A stretch of DNA of 64,000 nucleotides from Polynucleobacter asymbioticus QLW-P1DMWA-1. GTDB lineage: Bacteria > Pseudomonadota > Gammaproteobacteria > Burkholderiales > Burkholderiaceae. The notes below the pieces were generated by a model, which worked only from the letters and a program-made list of their open reading frames with translations, was not told where the DNA came from and did no database searches. Shown in pieces: positions 27,797 through 38,384 of this stretch. Position 1 is the stretch's first letter, and each line of letters begins with the position of its first letter. Both the position numbers and the translations under genes were made by a program. The stretch is from positions 124,001 to 188,000 of the forward strand of contig NC_009379.1 of assembly GCF_000016345.1 (NCBI RefSeq), written 5' to 3'.

Positions 27797-27863
27797 AGTG
27801 TTTGTAAACACTAGAGAAATTCCCAAAAAAATCCCCAAAAACACTTGACCCTCTTAGTGTGTT
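27797..27863. repeat. AAACACT/AGTGTTT repeat array upstream of mraZ
   Basis: AGTGTTT-gt-AAACACT forms a near-perfect palindrome at 27797-27812. AAACACT recurs at 27839-27845, 33 bp (three helical turns) from the first copy and running into the -35 element, and an inverted AGTGTGTT lies at 27856-27863 in the spacer. A related TTAAGTGTA lies near 27725-27733. The array looks like a set of operator half-sites for an unidentified regulator. Confidence 0.5.
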
Positions 27864-27873
27864 CCTCTAAAGT
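27845..27873 (+). promoter_or_regulatory. sigma70-type promoter of the mra/dcw operon
   Basis: TTGACC (27845-27850) and TAAAGT (27868-27873) are separated by exactly 17 bp. Transcription would start about 20 bp before the mraZ ATG. The -10 overlaps the first MraZ box, so MraZ binding would block RNA polymerase. Confidence 0.7.
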
Positions 27874-27900
27874 GGGAGGAAGTGTGAAAAAGTGGGGTAA
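27871..27900 (+). promoter_or_regulatory. three tandem MraZ boxes
   Basis: Three 10-bp direct repeats run head to tail: AGTGGGAGGA, AGTGTGAAAA, AGTGGGGTAA, ending at the base before the mraZ ATG. MraZ is known to bind TGGG-N6-type direct repeats with 10-bp period in its own leader and to repress the dcw operon. The position on top of the -10 and start site fits autorepression. The ribosome binding site must lie within the same repeats. Confidence 0.85.
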
Positions 27901-28332
27901 ATGGTGTTTCAAGGTGCGTCAGCTCTAAATTTGGATGCAAAAGGTCGGATGTCTATTCCGGCAAAGCATCGTGACGCCTTGTTGGTTCAGGGTGAGGGGC
28001 GTATTACGCTCACAAAACACCCGGATGGCTGCCTACTTCTCTTCCCAAGGCCTGAGTGGGAAACCTTTCGATCAAGAGTTGCGCAACTGCCAATGGATGC
28101 CCATTGGTGGCGCAGAATTTTCTTAGGAAATGCGGCTGAAGTCGACTTGGATGGTGCAGGTAGAGTATTGGTCAGTCCAGAATTACGTGCCGCTGCTGGC
28201 ATTGAAAAAGAAGTGATGTTGCTCGGAATGGGTAGTCACTTGGAATTGTGGGATGCAGCTACTTATGCTGCAAAAGAACAGGCTGCGATTGCGCAAGGCA
28301 TGCCTGAAGCTCTGAAGCAATTTAATTTTTGA
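27901..28332 (+). CDS. mraZ: transcriptional regulator MraZ
   Basis: A 143-residue protein with two SpoVT/AbrB-like swapped-hairpin DNA-binding domains: [17 protein letters not shown] (about 9-25) and [20 protein letters not shown] (about 80-100). It forms ring-shaped oligomers that bind tandem TGGG repeats and repress the division/wall operon; three such repeats lie directly upstream. It opens the dcw cluster, 12 bp before rsmH. Confidence 0.96.
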   Translation: MVFQGASALNLDAKGRMSIPAKHRDALLVQGEGRITLTKHPDGCLLLFPRPEWETFRSRVAQLPMDAHWWRRIFLGNAAEVDLDGAGRVLVSPELRAAAGIEKEVMLLGMGSHLELWDAATYAAKEQAAIAQGMPEALKQFNF

Positions 28333-28344
28333 TGACAGGGTGCC

Positions 28345-29295
28345 ATGAACATAACTCATCGCCCAGTGTTACTGGCCGAGGCGGTGACGGCGCTAATCAG
28401 TGGCCCGCTCATTCAAGAAAAAAATGCCGCAAAGAAGATCGTAGTGATCGATGGAACATTTGGACGCGGCGGTCATACACAGGCTTTACTGAAGTCTTTG
28501 GAAATGTCAGCACGCGTCATCTCATTCGACAAAGATTTGGATGCGATTTCAGTAGCCCAACAAATCCAGGATCCTCGATTCACAATTGTGCACGACAGTT
28601 TTGCGCATATGGATCAGTACGCACAAGCAGAATCAGTCGATGGAATTTTGTTAGACCTGGGAATCAGTTCACCACAAGTGGACGAGGCACATCGAGGCTT
28701 TTCATTTCGTCGCGAAGGTCCGCTCGATATGCGGATGAATACCGATCAAGGTTTAACAGCAGCAGAATGGTTGGAGCAAGCACCGCAGGAGGAAATCACC
28801 CGCGTGATTAAGACTTACGGAGAAGAACGTTTTGCATTTCAGATCGCAAAAGCTATCGTTGCCAAGCGAGAAGAGGGCTTGTCCCCAAAGACCACCACTG
28901 AGTTAGCCAGCTTAGTTGCCAGCGTGGTGCGCACTCGTGAAGCAGGTCAAGATCCTGCCACTAGAACTTTCCAGGCTTTACGAATTTTTATTAATCGTGA
29001 GTTAGAGGATTTGGAATTAGGTCTTAAAGCGGCATTGAAATTATTAAAGCCAGGTGCAAGACTTGCAGTGATCAGTTTCCATTCTTTGGAAGATCGTATT
29101 GTTAAGCAATTTTTTCAAGCTCATGCAAAAGTAGAAATACCTCGCGGCTTACCTGTACGTGAAAAAGATTTGCCGCAAAGCGCGCTAGAAATTATTGGAC
29201 GCGTTAAGCCAAGTGATTTAGAGATCTCTGAAAATCCTCGGGCTCGTTCGGCAATTATGAGAGTTGCAGAGAAGCGTATGGGAGCACCTGTATGA
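28345..29295 (+). CDS. rsmH: 16S rRNA (cytosine1402-N4)-methyltransferase
   Basis: SAM-dependent N4-methylation of C1402 in the ribosomal P site. 316 residues. Motifs: [26 protein letters not shown] (SAM site), [22 protein letters not shown] and the C-terminal [18 protein letters not shown]. The ATG lies 12 bp after mraZ. The stop overlaps ftsL by four bases (ATGA). Confidence 0.96.
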   Translation: MNITHRPVLLAEAVTALISGPLIQEKNAAKKIVVIDGTFGRGGHTQALLKSLEMSARVISFDKDLDAISVAQQIQDPRFTIVHDSFAHMDQYAQAESVDGILLDLGISSPQVDEAHRGFSFRREGPLDMRMNTDQGLTAAEWLEQAPQEEITRVIKTYGEERFAFQIAKAIVAKREEGLSPKTTTELASLVASVVRTREAGQDPATRTFQALRIFINRELEDLELGLKAALKLLKPGARLAVISFHSLEDRIVKQFFQAHAKVEIPRGLPVREKDLPQSALEIIGRVKPSDLEISENPRARSAIMRVAEKRMGAPV

Positions 29296-29558
29296 ATCGC
29301 GCTACTCTGACCTTATTAGCTCTGTTGCTCGTATGCGCGCTTTCATTGGTAGCTGCGCAGCAACGTGCACGTAAATTATTTATTGCTCAAGAGCGTGCCC
29401 AAATTGAAGAGCGCAAGCTTAATCAAGAATGGCTGCGTCTAGAGTATGAACAGCGCAATCTTTCGAAATCTGCACGTATTCGTGACGTTGCGCGCAATCA
29501 ATTACATATGTTCCCCATCTCTCCTGAACGTACTTTGTACCTAAAGGAGGCTAAATGA
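29292..29558 (+). CDS. ftsL: cell division protein FtsL
   Basis: An 88-residue bitopic protein with a short cytoplasmic N-terminus, one membrane helix ([17 protein letters not shown]) and a periplasmic coiled coil that binds FtsB and FtsQ and activates FtsWI. The family is poorly conserved, so the call rests on size, topology and position between rsmH and ftsI. Both ends overlap neighbours by four bases. Confidence 0.9.
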   Translation: MNRATLTLLALLLVCALSLVAAQQRARKLFIAQERAQIEERKLNQEWLRLEYEQRNLSKSARIRDVARNQLHMFPISPERTLYLKEAK

Positions 29559-31327
29559 GGCCGGTAGGATTCTCAACAACACCTAATTTAGTGTTGCGCT
29601 TGCCTATGTGGCGTTCGCGCTTGATGCTATTCCTGTTGTTTTTCGTCTTTATGCTTTTGTTAATCCGCGCCTTCTGGATTCAAGGCCCGGGAAATGCATT
29701 CTACGAAGCTAAGGGCGTCCGGGGTACTCAACGTGAGCTGGAGTTGCCAGCAAGCCGCGGGAAAATTTTAGACCGCAATGGTCAAGTGATCGCCACTAGC
29801 CTGGAAGCTAAATCTGTCATTGCCTATAACGATACAGTTCCCGATGATTTGGCTGCCGATAAAGTGCAAAAGCTTGCAAGCCTGTTGCAAATTAGTGAAG
29901 CTGAGTTGCGCAAAAAATTAAAAGAAGAGCGCAAGCAAGTTTTCTTAAAGCGCCAGGTTGATCCTGATGTAGCGCAACAGATTAAGCAATTAGAAATTCC
30001 CGGTATTGGTCTGAACAATGAGTATCGCCGCTTCTATCCAGAAGGCGAAGCTATGGCGCACGTTGTTGGATTTACTAACGTGAATGACAAGGGTCAGGAG
30101 GGTATGGAACTGTCTCGAGAGCAGGATCTTGCTGCGCATCCCGGTCAAAGGCGTGTGGTGGTTGATCGCTTGGGCCGCGTTGTTGAAGATGTCGCCATTG
30201 AGCAGCTTCCACAGAATGGCAAAGACCTACAGCTTTCCATTGATAGCAAGATTCAATTTTTAGCTTACAACGCAGTAAAGAATGCAGTTGAGGAGCACCA
30301 TGCAAAAGCGGGTGGTGCAGTGGTATTAGATACTCAGACGGGTGAAATTTTGGCATTAGCCAATTACCCAAGCTATAACCCTAATGATCGTAGATTTCTG
30401 AGTGGTGAGCAGCTTCGTAACCGGGTGATGACAGATACTTTTGAGCCTGGTTCAACAATTAAGCCGCTGACCATTTCAATTGCCTTGGAGAAAGGTGCTG
30501 TAACTCCAAATACCAATATGGTTATTGGTGCTAAATATCTAGTTGGCCCTAAACCAATTACCGATACGCACCCATATGGAAATTTAACGGTTGCCCAGAT
30601 AATTCAAAAATCAAGCAATATTGGTACTGCCAAGATTGCGATGAATAATCTCTCGCCAGAAGAGATGTGGAATTTATATACCGCCGTTGGTTTAGGGCAG
30701 GCTCCAAAAATTGGTTTCCCAGGAGCAGTAGCGGGAACAGTGCATCCGTTTAAGAAATGGATGCCAACTGATCAGGCGCGTATTGCTTTTGGTTACGGTA
30801 TTTCAGCCTCACTCTTTCAAGTGGCCCGCGCCTATACCGTGTTTGCGCGCGATGGAGAATTGGTGCCATTGACAATAGAGCGTAGCCCAGAATTTAAGCC
30901 TGGCACTCGCGTACTTTCAGCAAAAACTGCTATAGAAATGCGCGAGATGATGGAGGCCGTTACAGAGCCTGGTGGTACTGCTGTTAAAGCACAGGCTGAA
31001 GGCTATCGTGTTGGTGGAAAAACCGGTACTGCTCATAAATTAGTCGGCAAAGGTTACGGCAATTCTTATCGCGCTTATTTTGCTGGACTTGCGCCTATTA
31101 GTTCACCCCGTATTGTTGTAGCTGTCATGATTGATGAGCCAACGGGGGGTAGTCACTATGGTGGTGATGTAGCAGCACCAGTGTTCTCCACGATTGTTGG
31201 TGAGACATTGAGAACACTTAATGTTTTGCCGGATAGCAAAGTGAAGCAAATGGTTCTCGACGATAAGCCAGCCGAGAGCGCTCACACTGCGAATGTACAA
31301 GCTCAGCATGTGGTTCTGAAAAGATGA
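29555..31327 (+). CDS. ftsI: peptidoglycan D,D-transpeptidase FtsI (PBP3)
   Basis: Septal class B penicillin-binding protein, 590 residues. N-terminal membrane anchor (about 22-42), pedestal domain with LPASRGKILDRNGQVIATS, then the transpeptidase domain: active-site GSTIKP (SxxK), SSN (SxN) in IIQKSSNIGTAK, and KTGTAHK. It crosslinks septal wall in complex with FtsW. Overlaps ftsL and murE by four bases each. Confidence 0.96.
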   Translation: MRPVGFSTTPNLVLRLPMWRSRLMLFLLFFVFMLLLIRAFWIQGPGNAFYEAKGVRGTQRELELPASRGKILDRNGQVIATSLEAKSVIAYNDTVPDDLAADKVQKLASLLQISEAELRKKLKEERKQVFLKRQVDPDVAQQIKQLEIPGIGLNNEYRRFYPEGEAMAHVVGFTNVNDKGQEGMELSREQDLAAHPGQRRVVVDRLGRVVEDVAIEQLPQNGKDLQLSIDSKIQFLAYNAVKNAVEEHHAKAGGAVVLDTQTGEILALANYPSYNPNDRRFLSGEQLRNRVMTDTFEPGSTIKPLTISIALEKGAVTPNTNMVIGAKYLVGPKPITDTHPYGNLTVAQIIQKSSNIGTAKIAMNNLSPEEMWNLYTAVGLGQAPKIGFPGAVAGTVHPFKKWMPTDQARIAFGYGISASLFQVARAYTVFARDGELVPLTIERSPEFKPGTRVLSAKTAIEMREMMEAVTEPGGTAVKAQAEGYRVGGKTGTAHKLVGKGYGNSYRAYFAGLAPISSPRIVVAVMIDEPTGGSHYGGDVAAPVFSTIVGETLRTLNVLPDSKVKQMVLDDKPAESAHTANVQAQHVVLKR

Positions 31328-32874
31328 GGGTGGCTTTGAATATAGAACCCAATGACTTGATTGATCACCTGCACACCTTAGCAAATTCTTCCGCAAAGGT
31401 CGGTGCGGATAGTCGTCAGATTCAGTCTGGCGATATCTTTTTTGCATACCCAGTAGGTCATGGAGCGGCATTGCGTGACGGCCGTCAATTTATTGAAGCT
31501 GCTTTGGCTAATGGTGCGGCAGCAGTGGTATTTGATCCAGCTGGTATCGATCCACAATTTCAGGATCATCCTCAGTGTTTTGCAGTTGAGTCTTTAGCTG
31601 AGAAGGTAGGGGAATTTTGTGCGCAGTGGTATGACTATCCAAGCAAGCAATTAAAAGTAATCGGCGTTACTGGAACTAATGGTAAAACTAGTATTACTCA
31701 GTGGTTGGCTCAAGCATTAGATGAGCCCAATCACCGCACTGCAGTATTGGGTACATTGGGCACTGGTTTTCCGACTGCCTTGGTAATGACTGGCTATACC
31801 ACTCCTGATGCGCCTAAATTGCAAACACAGCTAAGAGAGTTATTAGATGGGGGTGCCCAGCAAGTTGCCATGGAAGTGTCATCACATGCTTTGCATCAAG
31901 AGCGTATTGCAGGTACTTGGTTTAATTGTGCTGTATTTACTAATTTGACGCAAGATCATTTGGACTATCACGGCAGCATGGGTGATTATGCTGAAGCAAA
32001 AGCAAAGTTATTTCAGCAAGCGGGTCTTGAACATGCGGTGATTAATCTGGATGATCCGTTCGGTCGGGAATTGGCAATCAATCTTTTGGCCAAAGATAGT
32101 ATTCAGGTGTGGGCTTATGGGTTAGCACCAACTGCATTCAAGGGCTTTGAAAAATTTGCTAGTCGCTTGCAGCGTATTTATACGCAAGACACGGTTTTAA
32201 GTGGTGCGACTTATCAAACAACCTTTGTATATGGGGATAAGGGTACTTACCCTTTGCATATTCCTTTGCTGGGTGAATTTAATTTAAGCAATGCGCTTGC
32301 AGTTTGGACTGTTTTACTTACCCAAGGCCTTTCTCCTGAGGAGGCCACTAAACGAGTAAGTCATTTAAGTCCTGTATCAGGGCGCATGGAATTAATCCCT
32401 TTAGGCAAAAACCAAAAATCAGAAGGCTTACTGGCAGTGGTTGATTACGCCCATACGCCGGATGCCTTACAAAAAACTTTGCAGGCTTTAAGACCTCTTG
32501 CTGAGCAGCGCGGTGGAAAACTTTGGTGCGTTTTTGGATGCGGCGGTGATCGTGACATTACTAAGCGTCCACAAATGGGATTAGTTGCTGAGAAATTTGC
32601 TGATCACATCATTATTACCAGTGATAATTCACGCTCTGAAGATCCTCAGGCGATTATCCAGATGATTGCCGATGGGCTAAATCCATCAACTACCAATGTA
32701 CAGATGATTGCTGATCGGGCTGCTGCAATCATGGCTGCTGTTCGCCATGCGGATGCGCGCGATATTGTTTTGGTTGCTGGTAAAGGCCATGAGACTTCTC
32801 AAGAGATTAATGGCAAGACATTTGATTTTTCTGACCAAGAACACATTCGCTTAGCGGCTGGAGGGTTGGTCTGA
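31324..32874 (+). CDS. murE: UDP-N-acetylmuramoyl-tripeptide synthetase (MurE)
   Basis: Mur ligase adding the third residue, expected to be meso-diaminopimelate in this lineage. 516 residues: VGADSRQIQSGDIF, ATP site [34 protein letters not shown] and VVDYAHTPDAL. The amino-acid specificity motif, DNPR in classic DAP-adding enzymes, reads DNSRSEDP around residues 433-440: the Arg is kept, the Pro is Ser. The stop shares one base with the murF start (TGATG). Confidence 0.95.
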   Translation: MRVALNIEPNDLIDHLHTLANSSAKVGADSRQIQSGDIFFAYPVGHGAALRDGRQFIEAALANGAAAVVFDPAGIDPQFQDHPQCFAVESLAEKVGEFCAQWYDYPSKQLKVIGVTGTNGKTSITQWLAQALDEPNHRTAVLGTLGTGFPTALVMTGYTTPDAPKLQTQLRELLDGGAQQVAMEVSSHALHQERIAGTWFNCAVFTNLTQDHLDYHGSMGDYAEAKAKLFQQAGLEHAVINLDDPFGRELAINLLAKDSIQVWAYGLAPTAFKGFEKFASRLQRIYTQDTVLSGATYQTTFVYGDKGTYPLHIPLLGEFNLSNALAVWTVLLTQGLSPEEATKRVSHLSPVSGRMELIPLGKNQKSEGLLAVVDYAHTPDALQKTLQALRPLAEQRGGKLWCVFGCGGDRDITKRPQMGLVAEKFADHIIITSDNSRSEDPQAIIQMIADGLNPSTTNVQMIADRAAAIMAAVRHADARDIVLVAGKGHETSQEINGKTFDFSDQEHIRLAAGGLV

Positions 32875-34319
32875 TGTCTGCTATGACAACGCTTGCTCAG
32901 GTCCATGCCATGTTGCCTGGAAGTATTTTAGTGAATATCTCTCTTGAAGCAGCTCAAGCTTTGTCAATTACTCGCGTAGGTACAGATAGTCGTCAAATTG
33001 ACGCGGGTGAATTATTTGTAGCATTGGCTGGTGAGCGCTTTGATGCTCATGATTTCTTATCTGACGTTGCGAGTTCTGGGGCTGGCGCAGCCTTAATTAG
33101 CAATAAAGATAAATGCCCCAAAAATTTACCGGCGGTATGCATAGAAGATACACGCGCTGCATTAGGCCAGTTGGCAAAAGCTTGGAGAGTGACACGCCAC
33201 ATTCCATTGGCCTTAGTTACAGGTAGCAATGGTAAGACCACAGTCAAAGAAATGATTGCCTCAATTTTTAAGGCGGCTGTTGGCGAAAGCCATACTTTGG
33301 TTACCAAGGGTAATTTAAATAATGACATTGGCTTACCGCTTACCTTATTGAAGTTAAGGCCTACAGATCAGCTGGCAGTCGTTGAGTTGGGTATGAATCA
33401 TCCTGGCGAAACTGCTCTGTTAGCTGATATAGCCCAAGCAAATATTGCATTAATTAATAATGCTCAGCGCGAGCATCAGGAGTTTATGGCTACAGTTGCA
33501 GCAGTTGCTCAAGAGCATGCTGATGTAATTCGCGCTTTACCTCAAGATGGAATTGCAGTATTTCCAGGCGATTCTGAGTTCACTGACCTTTGGCGTAAAG
33601 CAGCCGCAGACCGCAAGGTACTAGATTTTGTGTTGTCATCTACACAAACAAATGCCTCTTCCGCAGTAGGTGGAAAATTACTGAATGATGGTCGCATAGA
33701 AGTAAATACTGAAAATGGAAGCATCCAAATTCAGCTAAATACTTTAGGAAACCATAATGTACGCAATGCGCTAGCGGCTAGTGCGGTTGCGATCGCTGCT
33801 GGCATCAGTCTTAAAAAGATTCAAGAAGGCCTTGAATCATTCCAGCCCGTTAATGGGCGTATGCAAGCCAAGACAATTGATGCAAATCACACATTAATTG
33901 ATGATAGCTACAACGCTAATCCAGATTCAGTTCGTGCTGCAATTGATGCATTAAAACAGTCTGGTAACAATGCCTGGATAGTATTAGGTGATATGGGCGA
34001 GGTAGGGGATCAAGGTCCAGAATTTCATCAAGAAGTGGGTGCATATGCTGCTGAGCAAGGCATCTCTAAATTGTTTGCTCTTGGTGAGCAATGTCAATTC
34101 GCCATTCAGGGTTTTGAGAGTGCGAAAGGAAAGAGTGCGCTATCTAGCGCTACTCATTTTTCTAATATGGATAGTCTTATTGCGCAATTACGCGATGCAT
34201 TACATGCACAAGCGTTGGGTACTAATCAACACTTGAACATTTTGGTTAAGGGATCACGATTTATGCGCATGGAGCGTGTAGTACAAGCCTTACTCGAGGA
34301 GGCTAAAGCATGCTCTTAA
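32874..34319 (+). CDS. murF: UDP-MurNAc-tripeptide--D-alanyl-D-alanine ligase
   Basis: Mur ligase completing the pentapeptide by adding D-Ala-D-Ala (made by Ddl, encoded further down). 481 residues: [18 protein letters not shown]-loop [40 protein letters not shown] and [17 protein letters not shown]. The last ten bases overlap the start of mraY. Confidence 0.95.
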   Translation: MSAMTTLAQVHAMLPGSILVNISLEAAQALSITRVGTDSRQIDAGELFVALAGERFDAHDFLSDVASSGAGAALISNKDKCPKNLPAVCIEDTRAALGQLAKAWRVTRHIPLALVTGSNGKTTVKEMIASIFKAAVGESHTLVTKGNLNNDIGLPLTLLKLRPTDQLAVVELGMNHPGETALLADIAQANIALINNAQREHQEFMATVAAVAQEHADVIRALPQDGIAVFPGDSEFTDLWRKAAADRKVLDFVLSSTQTNASSAVGGKLLNDGRIEVNTENGSIQIQLNTLGNHNVRNALAASAVAIAAGISLKKIQEGLESFQPVNGRMQAKTIDANHTLIDDSYNANPDSVRAAIDALKQSGNNAWIVLGDMGEVGDQGPEFHQEVGAYAAEQGISKLFALGEQCQFAIQGFESAKGKSALSSATHFSNMDSLIAQLRDALHAQALGTNQHLNILVKGSRFMRMERVVQALLEEAKACS

Positions 34320-35479
34320 TTTTGGCGCAGTGGTTACAAGACGATTTTGGTTTTTTCCGCGTCTTTAATTACATCACTTTTAGGGCGGTGATGGCTACAG
34401 TTACAGCATTGCTGATTGGCTTAGCTGCGGGTCCTTGGGTAATTCGTAAGTTGAGCGAATTAAAGATGGGCCAGGCTGTACGTACCGACGGGCCTCTAAC
34501 CCATCTAGTGAAATCAGGTACACCAACAATGGGTGGTGTATTGATATTAATTGGTATTTTTGTATCGTGCATGTTGTGGGCTGATTTGAGCAATCGCTTT
34601 ATTTGGATTGTGATGATTGTGACGTTTGGATTTGGCGCTGTAGGTTGGGTTGATGACTACCGTAAAGTAGTGCGTAAAGATCCTAAAGGAATGGCCTCCA
34701 GAGAAAAATTCTTTTGGCAAACTTTGATTGGCTTGTTTGCAGCAATTTACTTGGCATTTTCAGTTTCAGAAATCAATAACCTGAAAGTTCTCGAGTTATT
34801 TTTTGAGTGGGTCAAGAGTGGATTTGCATTAGACCTGCCCGCAAAAACCAACTTATTGTTGCCATTTATGAAAGAGGTCAGCTATCCCTTGGGAATGATG
34901 GGCTTCATTATTTTGAGTTACTTAGTCATTGTTGGTAGTAGTAATGCAGTCAATCTTACGGATGGATTAGATGGCTTGGTCATCATGCCTGTGATTTTGG
35001 TGGGAGCTGCTTTAGGTGCTTTTGCTTATGTGATGGGTAATGCAATCTATGCCAAGTATTTATTGTTTCCCTATATTCCAGGGGCTGGTGAGCTCATGAT
35101 TTTCTGCGGAGCCATGGGTGGTGCTGGCCTCGCCTTTCTTTGGTACAACACTCATCCCGCTCAAGTATTTATGGGTGATGTTGGTGCGCTTGCTTTGGGC
35201 GGTGCGCTGGGAACAATTGCTGTCATCGTGCGTCAAGAGATTGTGCTTTTCGTGATGGGCGGCATCTTTGTTGCCGAAACAGTTTCAGTAATGATGCAAG
35301 TGGTGTGGTTCAAGATCACCAAAAAACATTTTGGTGAGGGTCGCCGTATTTTTAGAATGGCGCCTTTACATCACCACTTTGAATTAGGTGGCTGGAAAGA
35401 AACTCAGGTAGTAGTTCGTTTTTGGATCATCACTATCTTGTTGGTCTTAATTGGTTTATCTAGCTTGAAATTACGGTGA
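34310..35479 (+). CDS. mraY: phospho-MurNAc-pentapeptide translocase
   Basis: Integral membrane enzyme making lipid I from UDP-MurNAc-pentapeptide and undecaprenyl phosphate. 389 residues and about ten membrane helices. Signatures: [28 protein letters not shown] (catalytic Asp pair), [24 protein letters not shown] and the cytoplasmic [11 protein letters not shown]. The stop overlaps the GTG start of murD. Confidence 0.96.
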   Translation: MLLILAQWLQDDFGFFRVFNYITFRAVMATVTALLIGLAAGPWVIRKLSELKMGQAVRTDGPLTHLVKSGTPTMGGVLILIGIFVSCMLWADLSNRFIWIVMIVTFGFGAVGWVDDYRKVVRKDPKGMASREKFFWQTLIGLFAAIYLAFSVSEINNLKVLELFFEWVKSGFALDLPAKTNLLLPFMKEVSYPLGMMGFIILSYLVIVGSSNAVNLTDGLDGLVIMPVILVGAALGAFAYVMGNAIYAKYLLFPYIPGAGELMIFCGAMGGAGLAFLWYNTHPAQVFMGDVGALALGGALGTIAVIVRQEIVLFVMGGIFVAETVSVMMQVVWFKITKKHFGEGRRIFRMAPLHHHFELGGWKETQVVVRFWIITILLVLIGLSSLKLR

Positions 35480-37116
35480 GCCAAAAAGTAAATATGTTGA
35501 ACCTAGAAAACACTTTCGCCAACCCACTGGCTATCGCCAATGCAGACTATCAAGCCCCCAATCGCTTTTTGATTATGGGTTTAGGTGAATCCGGTATTGC
35601 CATGGCTAGATGGTGCCTGCGTAATGGTGCTGCAGTTCGTTTGGTCGACACACGTGACCGATCTTCTTTAAGTGAGCGTCAATTGGCTTTGCTTGCTGAG
35701 CTCGAGTTTGCAGGCCTTAAAGATATTCACTTTGGCCCTTTAGGTGATGATCTACTGGTTGATATAGATGTTATCGGTATCAGTCCTGGTCTATCACCCC
35801 TTCAAGAGCCTACCCAATCATTCTTAGTCAATGCTAGAAAATCTCGTATTGATATTTGGAGTGAAATAGAATTTTTTGCCCGGGCAATTGCTGCATTAAG
35901 TCGCATGGCACAAACAAATGAATCTAGCTATGCCGCCAAAGTATTGGCGGTTACGGGTACCAATGGAAAAACTACAACAACCGCATTAACAGGTCAACTT
36001 TGTGAGCGGGCTGGAAAACGAGTAGCTGTCGCAGGAAATATTAGTCCTGCGGCACTCGATAAGCTCATGAGTTGTCTAGAAGCTGCAGATCAACTAGAAG
36101 ATATGCCTGATGTTTGGGTTTTAGAGCTATCCAGCTTCCAATTGGTTTATACAAGCAGCTTGAATCCGACAGCCGCTGCTGTTCTGAATATTACGCAAGA
36201 CCATTTGGACTGGCACGGTGAGATGTCAGCTTATGTTGAGGCGAAATCTAAGATATTTGGTAGCGATACTATTTGCGTCTTAAATCGAGATGATTCCTTG
36301 GTGATGGGATTGTTTTCTGAAGAGCAAAAAGCAGAAAAATTTACTGTCACGTTTGGATCCAATAGGCCGGATGAGCAAGGCGCATTTGGTATCGAGCATG
36401 ATTTACGTGCTGGTGGAATTGATTGGCTGGTATGGGCTGAAGTGGATGAAGATCTCGAGCCAAAACCAAAGCGCCGTCGTAAATCAGCTGTGATTGAGGA
36501 GGATGAGCCTTTACGTTTGAAGCGTTTAATTCCTGCAGATGCTTTACGTATTCGTGGACGTCACAATGCATTAAATGCACTAGCAGCCCTTGCCTTAGCG
36601 CGCGCTGCTAACTTACCGATGAATGTCCTCTTGCATGGCTTACGTGATTACCATGGTGAGCCGCATCGTGTACAAAGCATAGCAATAGTAAATGATGTTG
36701 AATATGTGGATGACAGTAAAGGTACTAATGTAGGTGCTACTGTCGCGGCAATCAATGGCTTGGGTAGCAATGAGTCTGGAAAAAGAATTTGGTTGATTGC
36801 TGGTGGAGAAGGTAAGGGACAAGACTTTAGTCCATTACGTGAACCAGCGCTGCGATTCGTAAAAGGTGTTTTTGTCATAGGTAAAGATGGCGACAAAATT
36901 GTTGAGGCTATGGGGTCAGATATTCCGTGTACCAATAGCAAAACTTTGCAAATGGCGGTTCAAGCCGCAGCCGCTCAAGCAGTGTCAGGTGATTTAGTTT
37001 TATTGTCACCGGCTTGCGCAAGCCTAGATCAGTTCCGCGATTATGTAGAACGTGCACAAGTTTTTATCTCGGAAGTTGAAGAGTTGGGAATGCGTTTCGA
37101 AGGAGTTCAGGCATGA
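35476..37116 (+). CDS. murD: UDP-N-acetylmuramoyl-L-alanine--D-glutamate ligase
   Basis: Adds D-Glu to UDP-MurNAc-L-Ala. GTG start (GTGA overlap with mraY). Motifs: [16 protein letters not shown] site [36 protein letters not shown] and [15 protein letters not shown]. At 546 residues it is about 100 longer than E. coli MurD. The surplus includes an N-terminal extension, an Asp/Glu linker ([10 protein letters not shown]) and a charged insert around residues 320-350 with PKPKRRRK followed by EEDEP. Comparable inserts occur in Burkholderia MurD, so it is a lineage trait, not a local accident. Confidence 0.94.
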   Translation: MSQKVNMLNLENTFANPLAIANADYQAPNRFLIMGLGESGIAMARWCLRNGAAVRLVDTRDRSSLSERQLALLAELEFAGLKDIHFGPLGDDLLVDIDVIGISPGLSPLQEPTQSFLVNARKSRIDIWSEIEFFARAIAALSRMAQTNESSYAAKVLAVTGTNGKTTTTALTGQLCERAGKRVAVAGNISPAALDKLMSCLEAADQLEDMPDVWVLELSSFQLVYTSSLNPTAAAVLNITQDHLDWHGEMSAYVEAKSKIFGSDTICVLNRDDSLVMGLFSEEQKAEKFTVTFGSNRPDEQGAFGIEHDLRAGGIDWLVWAEVDEDLEPKPKRRRKSAVIEEDEPLRLKRLIPADALRIRGRHNALNALAALALARAANLPMNVLLHGLRDYHGEPHRVQSIAIVNDVEYVDDSKGTNVGATVAAINGLGSNESGKRIWLIAGGEGKGQDFSPLREPALRFVKGVFVIGKDGDKIVEAMGSDIPCTNSKTLQMAVQAAAAQAVSGDLVLLSPACASLDQFRDYVERAQVFISEVEELGMRFEGVQA

Positions 37117-38384
37117 GCTTAAAAGAAAAATTATTTCCTGAAAATCGCTTAGGGCTAGGCCGCTTCTGGAACTTCTCCAGAGGAGGTATTGATAATTTCC
37201 GTACCGGTCTTAGGGATGCGGTATCAGGCGTTGAGCAAACTCGATCGCGCATGATGGAATACGACCAATTATTAGTTTGGGCAGTCCTATCTCTTATGTT
37301 AATTGGTTTGGTAATGGTGTATTCAGCATCCATCACTTTGGCTGATGGGCCTAAGTATGCTAACTACAGCAGCAATTTCTTTTTAATTCGCCATATCATT
37401 TCTTTGGTGATTGCAATCGCAGTTGGTATTTGGGCCTTTAAGATTCCAACCAAAGTATGGGATCGCTATTCTCCAGTTGTTTTCGGATTCACTGTATTAC
37501 TTCTGATTGCAGTGCTGATACCAGGAGTTGGTAAAGGCGTTAACGGTGCTAAGCGCTGGATACCGTTAGGGGTAATGAACTTTCAGCCTTCCGAGCTCAT
37601 GAAGTTTGCTGCGGTTATTTTTGCCGCAAGTTACACGGTGCAACGTCAAGAATATTTGCATTCCTTTTCGAAAGGAATGCTCCCAATGGGAATTGCGGTT
37701 GCTTTAGTTGGCGGTCTTCTCATGAAGGAGCCTGATATGGGCGCCTTTGTGGTGGTTGCATTGATTGCATTTGGAATTCTATTTTTAGGCGGCATCAACG
37801 CGAAATTATTTGGTGGTTTGATTGTGGTTGGCTTGCTGAGTGGGGCAGCCATGATTGCGTTATCTCCTTTCCGTCGTGGCCGGATGTTGGCTTTTATGGA
37901 TCCATGGCAAGTTGATAACGCTGCCAACAAAGGCTACCAGTTAACCCATTCATTAATGGCCTTTGGCCGAGGCGAATGGTTTGGTACGGGCTTGGGAGGT
38001 AGCGTAGAAAAATTACATTACCTGCCTGAGGCGCACACCGATTTCATCATGGCTGTAATTGGCGAAGAGCTAGGCTTTATTGGCGTGGTCGTCATGATTT
38101 TCTTGTTCTATTGGATAGTGCGTCGCGCATTCATGATTGGGCGTACTGCGCTACAGTTAGATCGAAGCTTTGCTGGACTGGCCGCAAAAGGCGTCGCTAT
38201 TTGGATTGGTTGGCAGGCCTTTATCAATATGGGTGTCAATCTCGGCTTATTGCCAACCAAAGGCTTGACTTTACCTTTAGTAAGTTACGGTGGCTCTGGC
38301 ATCTTGATGAATGCAGTGGCAATTGCCATGCTACTTCGTATTGATTATGAAAACCGCATCTTGATGCGCGGAGGGAAGTTGTGA
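37113..38384 (+). CDS. ftsW: septal peptidoglycan glycosyltransferase FtsW
   Basis: SEDS-family polymerase acting with FtsI. 423 residues with about ten membrane helices after a cytoplasmic N-terminus of about 50 residues. Conserved: MVYSASI, GVNGAKRWIPLG, FQPSELMKFA, KEPDMGAFVV, QLTHSLMAFGRGEWFGTGLGGS, LPEAHTDFIMAVIGEELGF and GLTLPLVSYGGSG. Overlaps murD (ATGA) and murG (GTGA). Confidence 0.96.
   Translation: MSLKEKLFPENRLGLGRFWNFSRGGIDNFRTGLRDAVSGVEQTRSRMMEYDQLLVWAVLSLMLIGLVMVYSASITLADGPKYANYSSNFFLIRHIISLVIAIAVGIWAFKIPTKVWDRYSPVVFGFTVLLLIAVLIPGVGKGVNGAKRWIPLGVMNFQPSELMKFAAVIFAASYTVQRQEYLHSFSKGMLPMGIAVALVGGLLMKEPDMGAFVVVALIAFGILFLGGINAKLFGGLIVVGLLSGAAMIALSPFRRGRMLAFMDPWQVDNAANKGYQLTHSLMAFGRGEWFGTGLGGSVEKLHYLPEAHTDFIMAVIGEELGFIGVVVMIFLFYWIVRRAFMIGRTALQLDRSFAGLAAKGVAIWIGWQAFINMGVNLGLLPTKGLTLPLVSYGGSGILMNAVAIAMLLRIDYENRILMRGGKL

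Noticed and set aside
28329-28811. 160-codon frame overlapping mraZ end and rsmH
   Set aside because: Composition (Arg/Ser/Thr rich, no domain) is that of a shifted rsmH frame.
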